Shown here: one piece after another, positions 1 to 7,963 of the stretch
Position numbering within the stretch: the stretch's first letter is position 1
Layout of the letters: each line of letters begins with the position of its first letter
Assembly (NCBI GenBank): GCA_045605025.1
Contig: JAZUPE010000097.1
Coordinates: 1-58,764 of the forward strand
DNA from: SIG598 sp045605025
GTDB taxonomy: Bacteria > Bacillota > Clostridia > Oscillospirales > Acutalibacteraceae
Direction: 5' to 3'
DNA length: 58,764 nucleotides
The notes under the pieces: generated by a model
What the model was told of the DNA's origin: nothing
Seen by the model: the letters and a program-made list of their open reading frames with translations, nothing else
Databases searched by the model: none
Position numbers and translations under genes: made by a program

Positions 1-94
1 TCAGGCCGCTCTACAACATACCTGGAGAAAAGGAAGAACAGACCTATTACCTGCCGCAGGGCGTTGACTGGGAGCGTTTTGACGAACTGGTATC
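1..94. repeat. Artefactual copy of bases 193-286
   Basis: These 94 bases are identical to 193-286. The copy stops exactly where a sequencing adapter begins (95). It is best read as the tail of a short library insert (about 179-286) read again after passing round the circular template, not as a biological duplication. Confidence 0.93.
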
Positions 95-178
95 AAGTCG
101 GATCGTAGCCATGTCGTTCTGTGAGCCAAGGAGTTGATTTATGACATTGTCTTCCTAAGACCGCTTGGCCTCCGACTT
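95..178. other. MGI/DNBSEQ adapter pair with barcode (contamination)
   Basis: Bases 95-136 begin AAGTCGGATCGTAGCC and end CCAAGGAGTTG, which I recognise from memory as the 42-base MGI/BGISEQ adapter. Bases 147-178 are the reverse complement of the 32-base partner adapter (ending GGCCTCCGACTT). The 10 bases between them, 137-146, have the length and place of a sample barcode. Nothing here is biological. An ORF that seems to start at 165 uses a TTG inside the adapter. Confidence 0.96.
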
Positions 179-674
179 TAACTATATACAGCTCAGGCCG
201 CTCTACAACATACCTGGAGAAAAGGAAGAACAGACCTATTACCTGCCGCAGGGCGTTGACTGGGAGCGTTTTGACGAACTGGTATCTGCCCGTCCTGCGC
301 TGAATGTGTATTTGAATGAGTCTGATGATTCACGAAGGAGCAAGATTCCCGCAAGCCTTATCTCGCTGTCTGAGGGTACGGTTGTGGTATATGACAACAA
401 AGCAGAGGCCGAATATCCCAACGGCATATTCGGCGGTGCTTATCCGAAGGATGCTCGACTGTCATTCTCCCATGAGCTTGCATCGGAATGCACGGTCACA
501 GTGGAGCCTTGGAACGGCGCACAAAGCTATACCATCACTCTTGACGGGACATCAGATAACCTTACCTTTGATATGCCGGACTATACCGCGCATTACATCA
601 TTACTGCTTCTCTCTATGGTTCAGACGGAGTGGTGTACGATGCTGAATACCGATTTGATATCGGAGACACATAA
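179..674 (+). CDS. C-terminal part of an unidentified, probably secreted protein (5' truncated)
   Basis: About 164 residues are readable in frame from base 180 to a TAA at 672-674. The true start is lost because genuine sequence begins only at 179. I do not recognise a family. The last 80 residues alternate hydrophobic and polar positions with many Thr, Ser, Asp and Tyr (for example TVTVEPWNGAQSYTITLDG), which suggests an extracellular beta-sandwich. It ends in a strong hairpin terminator and converges on the anti-sigma/sigma pair next door. It could be the C-terminal ectodomain of a sensor or anti-sigma-like protein, but that is a guess from the neighbours. Confidence 0.5.
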
Positions 675-720
675 AAAAACGAGCCGCAGATTCCGAAGAA
701 ACTGCGGCTCGTTTTTTCTC
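674..720. terminator. Bidirectional Rho-independent terminator
   Basis: The arms GAGCCGCAG (681-689) and CTGCGGCTC (702-710) form a stem flanked by an A run on the left and a T run on the right. It can end both the truncated gene on + and the anti-sigma-like gene on -. Confidence 0.9.
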
Positions 721-735
721 TATTCGAATTATCGT

Positions 736-1635
736 TTATTTCATTGCAAGCACCGAATAATCAAAGGAATTTGCCAGCTCCTCGAGATCGGCTATCGTTA
801 TCCCCGCTCCTGTGCCGCCGAATACATTGATGCATACAAAGCATGAATCGAATTCTGCGATAAGCACTGACTTGTATTCAGACATTGCTATCGCAACAGC
901 ACATTCGGAAGCAGTTGTGACTACCTGTTCGGAATAATCATCGACATTTCCGATATTGAGGAAAACCGGGTCAAACACGCCCTTGACAGAGCGGCTGAAC
1001 TGATAATCCATCATCATTCCTGATGCAGCCTGAAAGAATCCGTCATACCGGAATGTTCCGTTTTCATACACATATCCGCTGTACGGAGTGTTGCTGCCGC
1101 TGATGACGAATTCTCCGACCGCCGAATCCCAATCCTTTGACAGCACGGTTTCATATCCACTGTGAAGCGACAATTCATACTTTGCGGCAATCTCATCAAT
1201 TCTGCCTGTCATTTCCTGTGTGTACGCTCCGTATGGGGCGTATTTTTCATCAATATCCTTGTCATTTATCTGATTGAGTATTTCCCCGTCCGGGTCATAG
1301 CTTTCCTTGAACTCTTTCCATTCGGAAGCGGCCATATACTCACGACTTCCGATAAAGCCGGCAAGAGAAATCACGCTTTCGGTACTGCCGTCAGACGAAG
1401 AAGGCGTTTCCACTATCGCATCCTTTATGCTGAATATTTTCGCCGCAAAAACCGCTGTTGCAAGAATGGTCAGCAGACATAGTGCTGCAACGAGCATTAT
1501 ACTTCTCTTAGTAAATTTCATTGTACTTTTGTCCTCGCTTTTTATAATTATTTTTTCATCAAATGATTTCTCGGCTTCATCAATGTACTCCGGGTCAATA
1601 AGATCCATCATATCAAGCATTTCGGCGCCTCTCAT
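736..1635 (-). CDS. Membrane-anchored anti-sigma-factor-like protein
   Basis: This is a 299-residue protein with a short acidic cytoplasmic N-terminus (1-40), one transmembrane helix (about 45-65, SIMLVAALCLLTILATAVFA) and a 230-residue extracytoplasmic domain. That is the usual shape of regulators encoded just after ECF sigma factors in Clostridia. Its ATG overlaps the stop of the sigma gene (ATGA), so the two are translationally coupled, with GGAGGG inside the sigma gene as the ribosome binding site. The likely role is to hold the sigma factor at the membrane and release it on an envelope signal. No specific family motif could be named, so the role rests on architecture and position. Confidence 0.7.
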   Translation of the reverse strand: MRGAEMLDMMDLIDPEYIDEAEKSFDEKIIIKSEDKSTMKFTKRSIMLVAALCLLTILATAVFAAKIFSIKDAIVETPSSSDGSTESVISLAGFIGSREYMAASEWKEFKESYDPDGEILNQINDKDIDEKYAPYGAYTQEMTGRIDEIAAKYELSLHSGYETVLSKDWDSAVGEFVISGSNTPYSGYVYENGTFRYDGFFQAASGMMMDYQFSRSVKGVFDPVFLNIGNVDDYSEQVVTTASECAVAIAMSEYKSVLIAEFDSCFVCINVFGGTGAGITIADLEELANSFDYSVLAMK

Positions 1636-2192
1636 ATATCGAAGCCCTCCTTTTCAAGATAGGTTCTGAACTGACTTCTGATGCGGAAAAGCGTTGTCTT
1701 CACTTTGCTCTGCGTCATGCCAAAGTGTCTGGAAATACTTTCAATGCTGTCCATATACCAGTATCTGCGCACGAAGATTATTCGCTTCTGCTTGTTCAGT
1801 GAGCCAAGGAAGTCATTGATTGCCTTACGCAGCGCCTGTTCATCCACGTAACTTTCTGCATCATTCGGAGATGGAATACACTGCTCCATTTCTGAACTCA
1901 GTTCAATGATATGAGCGCTTCTCTTAAGTCTGCTTCGATTTCTGCAGTGATTCAGAGAAAGGGTGCGTGCAATACGGAGCAAAAAGGCATACAGATAGCT
2001 TCTCGGTTCATTAGGAGGAATAGAGTTCCACGCTTTCAGATAGGTGTCATTTTCGCATTCCTCTGCCGTCTGCTCATCTTTCACTATCCCGAGCGCAAAT
2101 GCTCTGATTCTGCTGCCGTATTTCTCTGCGGTCATATCTATGGCATCCTCGCAACGCTCAAGATATAAATTAACGATTCTGCTGTCATCCAA
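1632..2192 (-). CDS. ECF-type RNA polymerase sigma factor
   Basis: This 186-residue sigma-70 family protein has region 2 at about 9-75 (TAEECENDTYLKAWNSIPP is the conserved 2.2-2.4 stretch) and region 4 at about 115-175 with a helix-turn-helix (ESISRHFGMTQSKVKTTLFR). Regions 1 and 3 are absent, as usual for the ECF group. Translation starts at a TTG: the purine-rich AAGGAGA lies 9 bases upstream and no in-frame ATG is better placed. It is coupled to the anti-sigma-like gene. A TGTAAC box upstream may be its own target. Confidence 0.88.
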   Translation of the reverse strand: MDDSRIVNLYLERCEDAIDMTAEKYGSRIRAFALGIVKDEQTAEECENDTYLKAWNSIPPNEPRSYLYAFLLRIARTLSLNHCRNRSRLKRSAHIIELSSEMEQCIPSPNDAESYVDEQALRKAINDFLGSLNKQKRIIFVRRYWYMDSIESISRHFGMTQSKVKTTLFRIRSQFRTYLEKEGFDI

Positions 2193-2239
2193 GGCTTTCC
2201 ATCTCCTTCCGTCAGTATTTGAAAGGCCTTCACCCTTAT

Positions 2240-2266
2240 TAACACCGTCAATAATGAAAGGTTACA
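2240..2266 (-). promoter_or_regulatory. Possible ECF-sigma autoregulated promoter
   Basis: Reading leftwards, TGTAACCTTT (complement of 2257-2266) lies about 70 bases before the sigma start, and TGTTAA follows after 16 bases. TGTAAC -35 boxes are typical of ECF sigma factors. The -10 assignment is weak. Confidence 0.4.
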
Positions 2267-2365
2267 ACTAATAAAACATAATTAGTATACTGTGTAATAT
2301 CGTACACTGCAAATGCAATCGCCACCAATCTGACTATCCCTCTCCTATCAACTATTCTCCTCCTC

Positions 2366-2427
2366 TTGACAAATCCACACTACTATGGTAGTATATACAC
2401 TACTGCAGTAGTCTGTAATGAGGTGAT
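2366..2427 (+). promoter_or_regulatory. blaI promoter overlapped by two palindromic BlaI-type operators
   Basis: TTGACA (2366-2371) and TAGTAT (2389-2394) are separated by 17 bases. Two inverted repeats sit on the promoter: ACTAC-4-GTAGT (2379-2392) covers the spacer and -10, and ACTACTGCAGTAGT (2399-2412) is a perfect 14-base palindrome near the start of transcription. BlaI/MecI repressors bind dyads of the TACTA/TAGTA kind, so autorepression is likely. The ribosome binding site GAGGTGAT lies at 2420-2427. Confidence 0.85.
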
Positions 2428-2432
2428 ATCAC

Positions 2433-2987
2433 ATGGAAGTCAAGCTTTTTGATTCTGAACTCAGGGTTATGAGCGTCCTCTGGCGTGAGGGCGACTGCTC
2501 TGCAAAGCACATTTCCGATGTGCTTGCCGAGGAGGTCGGCTGGAATATGAACACAACCTACACGCTGATAAAGCGGTGCATCAACAAAGGTGCCATTCAG
2601 CGAACCGATCCGCATTTCATGTGCCATGCGCTTATCCCGCAGGAGGAAGTGCAGATGGCGGAAACCGACGAGCTGATAAACAGAGTGTTCGACGGCTCGG
2701 TGGATAAGCTGTTTGGCTCTCTGCTCGGAAGAAAAACGCTTTCATCGGATCAGATCGGGCGATTGAAGCAGATCGTCAACGAGCTGGAGTTAGGTGACCG
2801 CCGTGAGCTTGATTCAGATGAGCATTGCCGGAGCGGTAATGATAGTTATTATCGTTATGATTCGTGCGCTTGCGATAAACCGCCTGCCCAAAACCACCTT
2901 CACCGTCCTCTGGATGGTGGCGCTGGCAAGGCTGCTGGTTCCCTTTTCGGTTCCGTCGGTTTTCAGCATCTACTCACTTTTCGATAG
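2433..2987 (+). CDS. blaI: BlaI/MecI/CopY-family repressor, with unusual C-terminal read-through
   Basis: Residues 1-75 are the winged helix of penicillinase repressors (LFDSELRVMSVLWREGD, then ISDVLAEEVGWNMNTTYTLI). Residues 80-120 are the dimerisation helix region ending KQIVNELEL. Family members usually end there at about 120-130 residues. Here the frame stays open for 65 more residues, out of frame with the start of the sensor gene that it overlaps by 194 bases. A TAG at 2791-2793, one base out of frame and directly before the GTG of the sensor, is probably the ancestral stop. A one-base insertion, real or a sequencing error, would explain the extension. It acts on the operators just upstream and is inactivated by the sensor protease. 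Confidence 0.85.
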   Translation: MEVKLFDSELRVMSVLWREGDCSAKHISDVLAEEVGWNMNTTYTLIKRCINKGAIQRTDPHFMCHALIPQEEVQMAETDELINRVFDGSVDKLFGSLLGRKTLSSDQIGRLKQIVNELELGDRRELDSDEHCRSGNDSYYRYDSCACDKPPAQNHLHRPLDGGAGKAAGSLFGSVGFQHLLTFR

Positions 2988-4332
2988 TACCACGACAAAT
3001 GTCACAGCTCAGTATCCAGCTGAGAATATTGAGAGCATCGCAGTTGCAACAGGCACAGCACCGGAAGCCGTACAGCAGATACAGCCTCAGATTATCCCGT
3101 CAGCAATCGAAAACAGCACGTTCGGACTTACCTTTATCTGGATAATCGGAGTTGTCCTTTCTCTGTCGGCATTCGGCGCAGCTTATGTTGTAAGCTTCCG
3201 CAAGCTGAGCAAAGCAAAGGATGTATCACACCCTGCAATTAACCAGTGGATAAACAGTCACAGCGTCGGAAAAACCGTTTCCGTCAGGTCGTCGGGAGAT
3301 ATTACATCACCGCTGACCTACGGACTTTTCAGGCCGGTGATTGTCCTGCCCGACAGCATGGATCCGGACAACGCAGAATGGCTTGATTATGTTCTCAGCC
3401 ATGAGCTGACACACATCCGCAGGTTTGACCTGCTTAAAAAGCTGGCGGTCATACTTGCTGTGTGTCTGCATTGGTTCAATCCGCTGGTCTGGGTAATGTT
3501 CATCATCTTTAATCGTGACATTGAGCTTGCCTGTGACGAGACGGTAATATACCGAACCGGTCACAGCTCGAGGAAAGCCTATGCCATGGCACTTATCGAT
3601 ATGGAGGAGATGCGTTCACTACCGGACACGCTGTACACCTGCTTCAACCGAAACGCTATTGAAGAAAGGATAGTTGCCATAATGAAGATCAAACGTCCCA
3701 CATTTGTACGACTGGCAATTTCGGCAACGATTGTCGTTGCCGTATGCCTTGGGTTCGCCACTACCGCTTACGCAAATCAGGATAACCGAGCCGAAAATTC
3801 CACAGCAGTATCTGCAGTTGATATCGATGAGATCATCAGCACATCTGACGCAGATGAAGTTATCGATGAGATCGCTCCCGAGGCATCAATTGTAGTTATG
3901 ATTGAAGATGCACCTGAGGATACTGCCGTCACTGCTCCTGAATCCGTACCGGTAAATAACTGGGTCTGGCCCGTGAACAGTGACCGTATCACCAGAGAGT
4001 TCGGTCCTTCGGAAAATCCCCTGAGAGGAAGCAGCGACCATATCACCATAGCCTGCGACCGAGGCGACACGGTAGTATCCGCCATCAGCGGCAAGGTGAC
4101 CGAGGCTGCATTTACCCCCGAATACGGCAACTATGTTGTTATCTGCGGCGAGGATAATGTCCGCACCATGTACGCGCATCTCGATGATATCTCGGTTTCC
4201 GTCGGTCAGACCGTGGCAGCCGGTGACAATATTGGCGCAGCAGGCGCAACCGGAATGGTCACCGGTCCCTGCCTGTCCTTCTATGTTTTCGTCAGCGATC
4301 AGGCTGTTGACCCCATGAGTTTTTATGAGTGA
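2794..4332 (+). CDS. BlaR1-like M56 sensor metalloprotease with degenerate LytM/M23 ectodomain
   Basis: This 512-residue membrane protein is paired with the BlaI repressor. Helices lie at about 5-25, 35-62 and 112-134. The zinc protease motif HELTH is at 203-207 with the downstream glutamate in IELACDE (241-247). A last helix is at about 303-324 and residues 388-512 form an outer domain. In place of the usual penicillin-binding sensor, that domain resembles M23/LytM peptidases: H414, D420 and H460 match three zinc ligands, but the fourth motif reads CLSF (491-494) instead of HLHF. It is probably a binding domain for peptidoglycan, not a working peptidase. The GTG start follows directly on a TAG in its frame. 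Confidence 0.85.
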   Translation: MTAVSLIQMSIAGAVMIVIIVMIRALAINRLPKTTFTVLWMVALARLLVPFSVPSVFSIYSLFDSTTTNVTAQYPAENIESIAVATGTAPEAVQQIQPQIIPSAIENSTFGLTFIWIIGVVLSLSAFGAAYVVSFRKLSKAKDVSHPAINQWINSHSVGKTVSVRSSGDITSPLTYGLFRPVIVLPDSMDPDNAEWLDYVLSHELTHIRRFDLLKKLAVILAVCLHWFNPLVWVMFIIFNRDIELACDETVIYRTGHSSRKAYAMALIDMEEMRSLPDTLYTCFNRNAIEERIVAIMKIKRPTFVRLAISATIVVAVCLGFATTAYANQDNRAENSTAVSAVDIDEIISTSDADEVIDEIAPEASIVVMIEDAPEDTAVTAPESVPVNNWVWPVNSDRITREFGPSENPLRGSSDHITIACDRGDTVVSAISGKVTEAAFTPEYGNYVVICGEDNVRTMYAHLDDISVSVGQTVAAGDNIGAAGATGMVTGPCLSFYVFVSDQAVDPMSFYE

Positions 4333-4504
4333 TATTCCCGAATCCCAATGGGTGCGCTGTCCTGTATGTGGAAGCAAAACACGGCTGAAGATCCGGGAAG
4401 ATACCCTGATATATCGACTTCCTCTGTTCTGCCCCAAATGCAGGCGTGAGATCATCGTCAGCATCAAAAATCAGAAAATTACCACAGAGCCAGATGCTTG
4501 CTGA
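4325..4504 (+). CDS. Cysteine-rich KTR-type zinc-ribbon small protein
   Basis: This 59-residue protein starts at an ATG that overlaps the end of the M56 gene by 8 bases (ATGAGTGA). It carries CPVCGSKTR and, 22 residues later, CPKC, a two-CxxC zinc ribbon. The SKTRLKIREDT segment is the signature of the cysteine-rich KTR family, small proteins common in gut Clostridia and often found near mobile or regulatory genes. Their function is unknown. Overlap with the sensor gene suggests co-translation with the blaI-M56 operon. A terminator follows 32 bases later. Confidence 0.82.
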   Translation: MSDIPESQWVRCPVCGSKTRLKIREDTLIYRLPLFCPKCRREIIVSIKNQKITTEPDAC

Positions 4505-4535
4505 TTCCAGACTAATTTGTTTGAAATCGGTAATA

Positions 4536-4586
4536 GACACAGAGCCTACGACCCAATCACGGGTTTAGGCTCTGTGTCTTTTTTGC
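4536..4586 (+). terminator. Rho-independent terminator after the blaI operon
   Basis: GACACAGAGCCTA (4536-4548) pairs with TAGGCTCTGTGTC, followed by TTTTTT. It separates the repressor operon from the M23 gene. Confidence 0.9.
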
Positions 4587-4612
4587 AAAAAACCGAAAGG
4601 AGATGAGAACCA

Positions 4613-5782
4613 ATGACAAAAGTCTCCGCTTTGATTATGTGTATAGTAATGTTGCTTCTCTTTGTTAGCAATGTTCTTCCGGAGATCACGGGCGTGCAAT
4701 ACGCCGCATTTGCAGCATCCGAGTCTGAACTAAAGAAAAAGCAGGCTGAACTTGAAGCACAGCAATCATCGATTACATCAAAAATCAATCGGCTGGAAAC
4801 AGATCAGGCAGACGCCCAGGAGCAGGTAAATGCCCTCAACGAGCTGATTGATAATCTTGAATCACAGATAGACACCGTCAATCAGAAAATACTTGTTCAG
4901 GAAAACGAGATTGCAGGACTGCAGGCTGAGATTGACCTGACCGAGGCGCAGATTTCAGAGGCATACAGCACCTTCAAAGACCGCGTGCGAGCCATGTACA
5001 TTACCGGAAACATAACGGGTGGACTGGAATTGCTGCTTTCCACGAAGGATTTCGATGATTTTCTCTCTGTCATGACTTACATTGACGTTATGGCTGCCCA
5101 CGACAATGCTGTTGTAAACGCGCTGACCGAGGATAAAGAAGGCTACTATGCCCAGAAGGCTCTGGTAGAGGAAAAGCGAGCAGAAATCGAAGCCGAAAAG
5201 CTGGTATTGTCAGCAAAGAAAGAAGAACTTGACGATCAGAAAGCACAAGCCAACGCTTTGTTGTCACAGATCGCTGCAGACAAGGCCGTGCTTCAGCAGG
5301 AACAGGTAAAAATCGACAAGGAGATGCGGAAAGCAAGAGAAGCACTGGATGCCATTATTGCACGCAAAACAGCCGAGTCTGATGAAAAGAACCATGTTCC
5401 GGGCGCCTGGCGCTGGCCTGCACCGGGCTACAAGCGCATAAGTTCCAAATTCGGATGGCGGTCATGGTCGAACAGCTATCACAAGGGCATTGACATTGCT
5501 GCACCAATGGGAGCCAATATTGTAGCGTCAAAGGGCGGCAAGGTCGTCACCAGCTCCTTCGATTCAGGTGGTTACGGTAATTACGTCATAATCGACCATG
5601 GCGGAGGATATATGACTGTGTACGGACATTTACGAACTCGTCTGGTCAGCGTAGGACAGCAATTAAACGGAGGTCAAACAGTTGGCTACTGCGGATCAAC
5701 AGGGCGTTCCAACGGTCCACACCTGCACTTTGAGATTCGCGTCAACGGAACTGCTCAGAACCCGACAAACTACGTCGGATAG
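4613..5782 (+). CDS. Secreted M23 peptidase with coiled coil (EnvC-like murein hydrolase or activator)
   Basis: The 389 residues comprise a signal peptide (about 1-35, cleavage near AFAAS), a long coiled coil (about 38-255, rich in Glu, Lys, Gln and Ala) and a C-terminal LytM/M23 domain (265-389). All zinc ligands are present: H290 and D294 in HKGIDIAAP, H339 in YGHL, and H370/H372 in GPHLHFEI. It should cut or help cut peptide cross-links in peptidoglycan outside the membrane. The coiled coil suggests partner binding, as in EnvC or PcsB. The ribosome binding site AAAGGAGA is 9 bases before the ATG. It sits after the sensor whose ectodomain is an inactive relative of the same fold. Confidence 0.9.
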   Translation: MTKVSALIMCIVMLLLFVSNVLPEITGVQYAAFAASESELKKKQAELEAQQSSITSKINRLETDQADAQEQVNALNELIDNLESQIDTVNQKILVQENEIAGLQAEIDLTEAQISEAYSTFKDRVRAMYITGNITGGLELLLSTKDFDDFLSVMTYIDVMAAHDNAVVNALTEDKEGYYAQKALVEEKRAEIEAEKLVLSAKKEELDDQKAQANALLSQIAADKAVLQQEQVKIDKEMRKAREALDAIIARKTAESDEKNHVPGAWRWPAPGYKRISSKFGWRSWSNSYHKGIDIAAPMGANIVASKGGKVVTSSFDSGGYGNYVIIDHGGGYMTVYGHLRTRLVSVGQQLNGGQTVGYCGSTGRSNGPHLHFEIRVNGTAQNPTNYVG

Positions 5783-5827
5783 CTTAAAGGAATACCGTTC
5801 ATTACTTCAGCTATGCTCCAGATAGAG

Positions 5828-5892
5828 TAATCCCCTTAGTACAGTCTTGAATCTGCAGCGATTCAAGCGCATGTATTAAGGGGATTGTTTTA
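5828..5892 (+). terminator. Long hairpin terminator after the M23 gene
   Basis: TAATCCCCTTA (5828-5838) pairs with TAAGGGGATT (5877-5886), and the inner arms CTTGAATC and GATTCAAG also pair. GTTTTAT follows. It also faces the end of galT. Confidence 0.75.
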
Positions 5893-5900
5893 TCACCGGA

Positions 5901-7397
5901 TTATTTTACTATCGCCTCAACAAAGCGCATAAATCCGCTTCGTCCTTCTTCTGTTCTCTTGAACACACCTGCGTCCTCGAGAACCTCCATGAAGACTTTG
6001 CCGACCTCTTTTTCGATTATCCGACGGGCATTGGGCTCTGCAAAGTCAGGATAATCAGCGAGGATCTGATTTGCCCATTCTGCGTGTGATGCAAGCTCGG
6101 GAACGGCTGCGATATCTTCACCCGCAAGCATTGCCTTTTCGAGCAATACAAGCTCCTTTGCGAGTCTGGCGGGAAGAACAGCTAGACCCATAACCTCGAT
6201 AAGACCGATGTTCTCCTTCTTGATGTGATGCAGTGAAGGATTTGGGTGAAAAATGCCGAGAGGACGCTCCTCTGAGGTCAGATTATTTCGCAGAACAAGG
6301 TCGCACTCGTACCTATCGCCGCTTTTTCTGGCAATGGGAGTGATGGTGTTGTGTGGTGTTCCGTCGGTTTCGGCGAAAATACCGACCGCTTCATCGGAGT
6401 AACTTCTCCACGTAGAAAGAATATCACTGCAGCACTTTGCAAGCTCGCCTCTGTCTTCGGAACTGACACGTATAACCGACATCGGCCACTTGACGATGCC
6501 CGCTTTGACATTCGGGTATGCAGGAATCACAAACTCTGTTTCAATTGGTGCCTTTGCCGTTGCGAAGGTATAATTTCCGCCCTGGAAATGCTCGTGGCTG
6601 AGGATAGAACCGCCCACGATGGGAAGATCGGCATTGGAACCTACCATATAATGCGGCAGGTAGTCGATTATATCAAACAGCTTCGGGAAGACCGCTGCGT
6701 CAATTACCATGGGAATGTGCTTTTCATTGAAGAGGATGCAGTGCTCGTTGTAGTAGCCGTAAGGCGAATACTGAAGCTGCCACGGTTCACCGTTCACTGT
6801 CATAGGAACGGGACGAAGATTCTGCCGCGCAGGGTGTGATGCGTGCCCTGCAAAGCCTGCGTTTTCGGGACAAAGCTGGCATTTGGGATATGCAACCGAC
6901 TTCTGTGTTTTTGCGGCTGCTATATCGCGCGGATCCTTTTCCGGCTTTGAGCGGTTGATGGTGATATCAAGAGTGCCGTATTCACTTTCATACTGCCACT
7001 TGAGATCGCGCTCGATTCTGCCTGCACGCACATAATTGAGCTTTTTGCTTATATCAAAATACCAGTCGGTGGCAGCCTCGGGAGAGTCTGCATATCTGCG
7101 TCTGAACTCCGCGACGATCTCTCTTGGCATGGGTGTAAGCTCACCCATCAGCTTTGTGTCAAACAGGTCGCGGGAGTTTGCAGTATCGGCAATTATGCCG
7201 TTTTCGCAGGCATATTCGATAAGAGGCAGCAGGATTTCATCAATGATCTTTTCGGAACAATCCGCGGTGGTCTCTTCCCAATCGGAAAGCCCCAACGCTT
7301 CCATAAGGCGGTTTCGAACAACATAGATATCATCTGCTGTGATGAGCTCGTTTTTGAGCGCATAGTCAATGAGTGTCTGTACTGCGGAGTAAATCAT
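5901..7397 (-). CDS. galT: UDP-glucose--hexose-1-phosphate uridylyltransferase (class II)
   Basis: This 498-residue protein has the full length of the Firmicutes-type GalT (class II), which swaps UMP between UDP-glucose and galactose 1-phosphate in the Leloir pathway. Recognisable stretches are the N-terminal helical part (QTLIDYALKNELI), the central NEHCILFNEKHIPM and SILSHEHFQGGNY, and KKENIGLIEVMGLAVLPARL near the end. It begins at an ATG with GGAGAG 7 bases upstream. Immediately upstream lie broken galE and lacZ pieces, so this is the one intact gene of an old galactose operon. I see no clear promoter of its own. Confidence 0.92.
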   Translation of the reverse strand: MIYSAVQTLIDYALKNELITADDIYVVRNRLMEALGLSDWEETTADCSEKIIDEILLPLIEYACENGIIADTANSRDLFDTKLMGELTPMPREIVAEFRRRYADSPEAATDWYFDISKKLNYVRAGRIERDLKWQYESEYGTLDITINRSKPEKDPRDIAAAKTQKSVAYPKCQLCPENAGFAGHASHPARQNLRPVPMTVNGEPWQLQYSPYGYYNEHCILFNEKHIPMVIDAAVFPKLFDIIDYLPHYMVGSNADLPIVGGSILSHEHFQGGNYTFATAKAPIETEFVIPAYPNVKAGIVKWPMSVIRVSSEDRGELAKCCSDILSTWRSYSDEAVGIFAETDGTPHNTITPIARKSGDRYECDLVLRNNLTSEERPLGIFHPNPSLHHIKKENIGLIEVMGLAVLPARLAKELVLLEKAMLAGEDIAAVPELASHAEWANQILADYPDFAEPNARRIIEKEVGKVFMEVLEDAGVFKRTEEGRSGFMRFVEAIVK

Positions 7398-7458
7398 GCT
7401 GCCACTCTCCTTTATCAGTCGTTATAACCGTTGAGGTGATTTTTGTGCCAGTTTCATG

Positions 7459-7761
7459 CACTGCAGGGTCGCCTGCACGTCTAGGTACTTCGACTTCGGG
7501 AATGGGATGCCCCGTCACCTTTCTTGCTGTATCGATGACCTCTCGCACCGAATAGCCGATGCCGTTGCCGAGGTTGAAGATATCGCTCTCTCCCCCGCTT
7601 TCAAGATATCTGACGGCGAGAATATGAGCCTGAGCAAGGTCAGTGACATGAATATAGTCACGAATGCAGGTGCCGTCAGGGGTATTATAATCGTTTCCGA
7701 ATATGGAAATGGATCCTCGCTTGCCGTTGGGTACCTGGAGAATAAGCGGAATTAGGTGACT
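7459..7761 (-). pseudogene. galE: galE internal fragment (UDP-glucose 4-epimerase remnant)
   Basis: About 101 codons read without interruption as the middle of GalE: HLIPLILQVPNGKRG, then GTCIRDYIHVTDLAQAH, NLGNGIGYSVREVIDTARK and VPRRAGDPAV. This matches roughly residues 185-290 of a 330-residue enzyme. The Rossmann N-terminus with GxxGxxG and the YxxxK catalytic site are missing, and so is the C-terminus after GDPAV. The frame runs on into the galT start. Both ends were lost by deletions, so no activity is expected. Confidence 0.88.
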
Positions 7762-7781
7762 TTTTCTACTGCTTTAGATAA

Positions 7782-7960
7782 TCAGAAAACAAATCTGAAA
7801 GTATTCTTGCCCTCTCTTGGAATCTCGTAGCGCTCTGCCAGATCGGGACCGCAGGAATGTGATCCCACACCCCTCATAGCAAGTTCTATGCATACGTTGA
7901 CAAAATCGTTCTTGGATGTATACAGCAAAGACGCCGCCTCCAAGAGAAAGCTGTGCCTTG
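7782..7960 (-). pseudogene. lacZ: Beta-galactosidase C-terminal fragment (lacZ remnant)
   Basis: Reading leftwards to a TGA at 7782-7784 gives about 55 codons, including DFVNVCIELAMRGVG, SHSCGPDLAERYEIP and EGKNTFRFVF. The GVG.xSCGP pattern followed by a Tyr-rich strand and a final F-x-F is the usual end of GH2 LacZ proteins. The rest of the about 1000-residue gene is absent. It lies 20 bases from the galE fragment, consistent with one former lacZ-galE-galT cluster. The family match is from memory of the pattern. Confidence 0.65.
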
Positions 7961-7963
7961 TCT

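Noticed and set aside
95..136. Exact 42-base repeat at both window ends as phage terminal repeat or att site
   Set aside because: It matches a sequencing adapter and lies next to the partner adapter and a barcode-length spacer.
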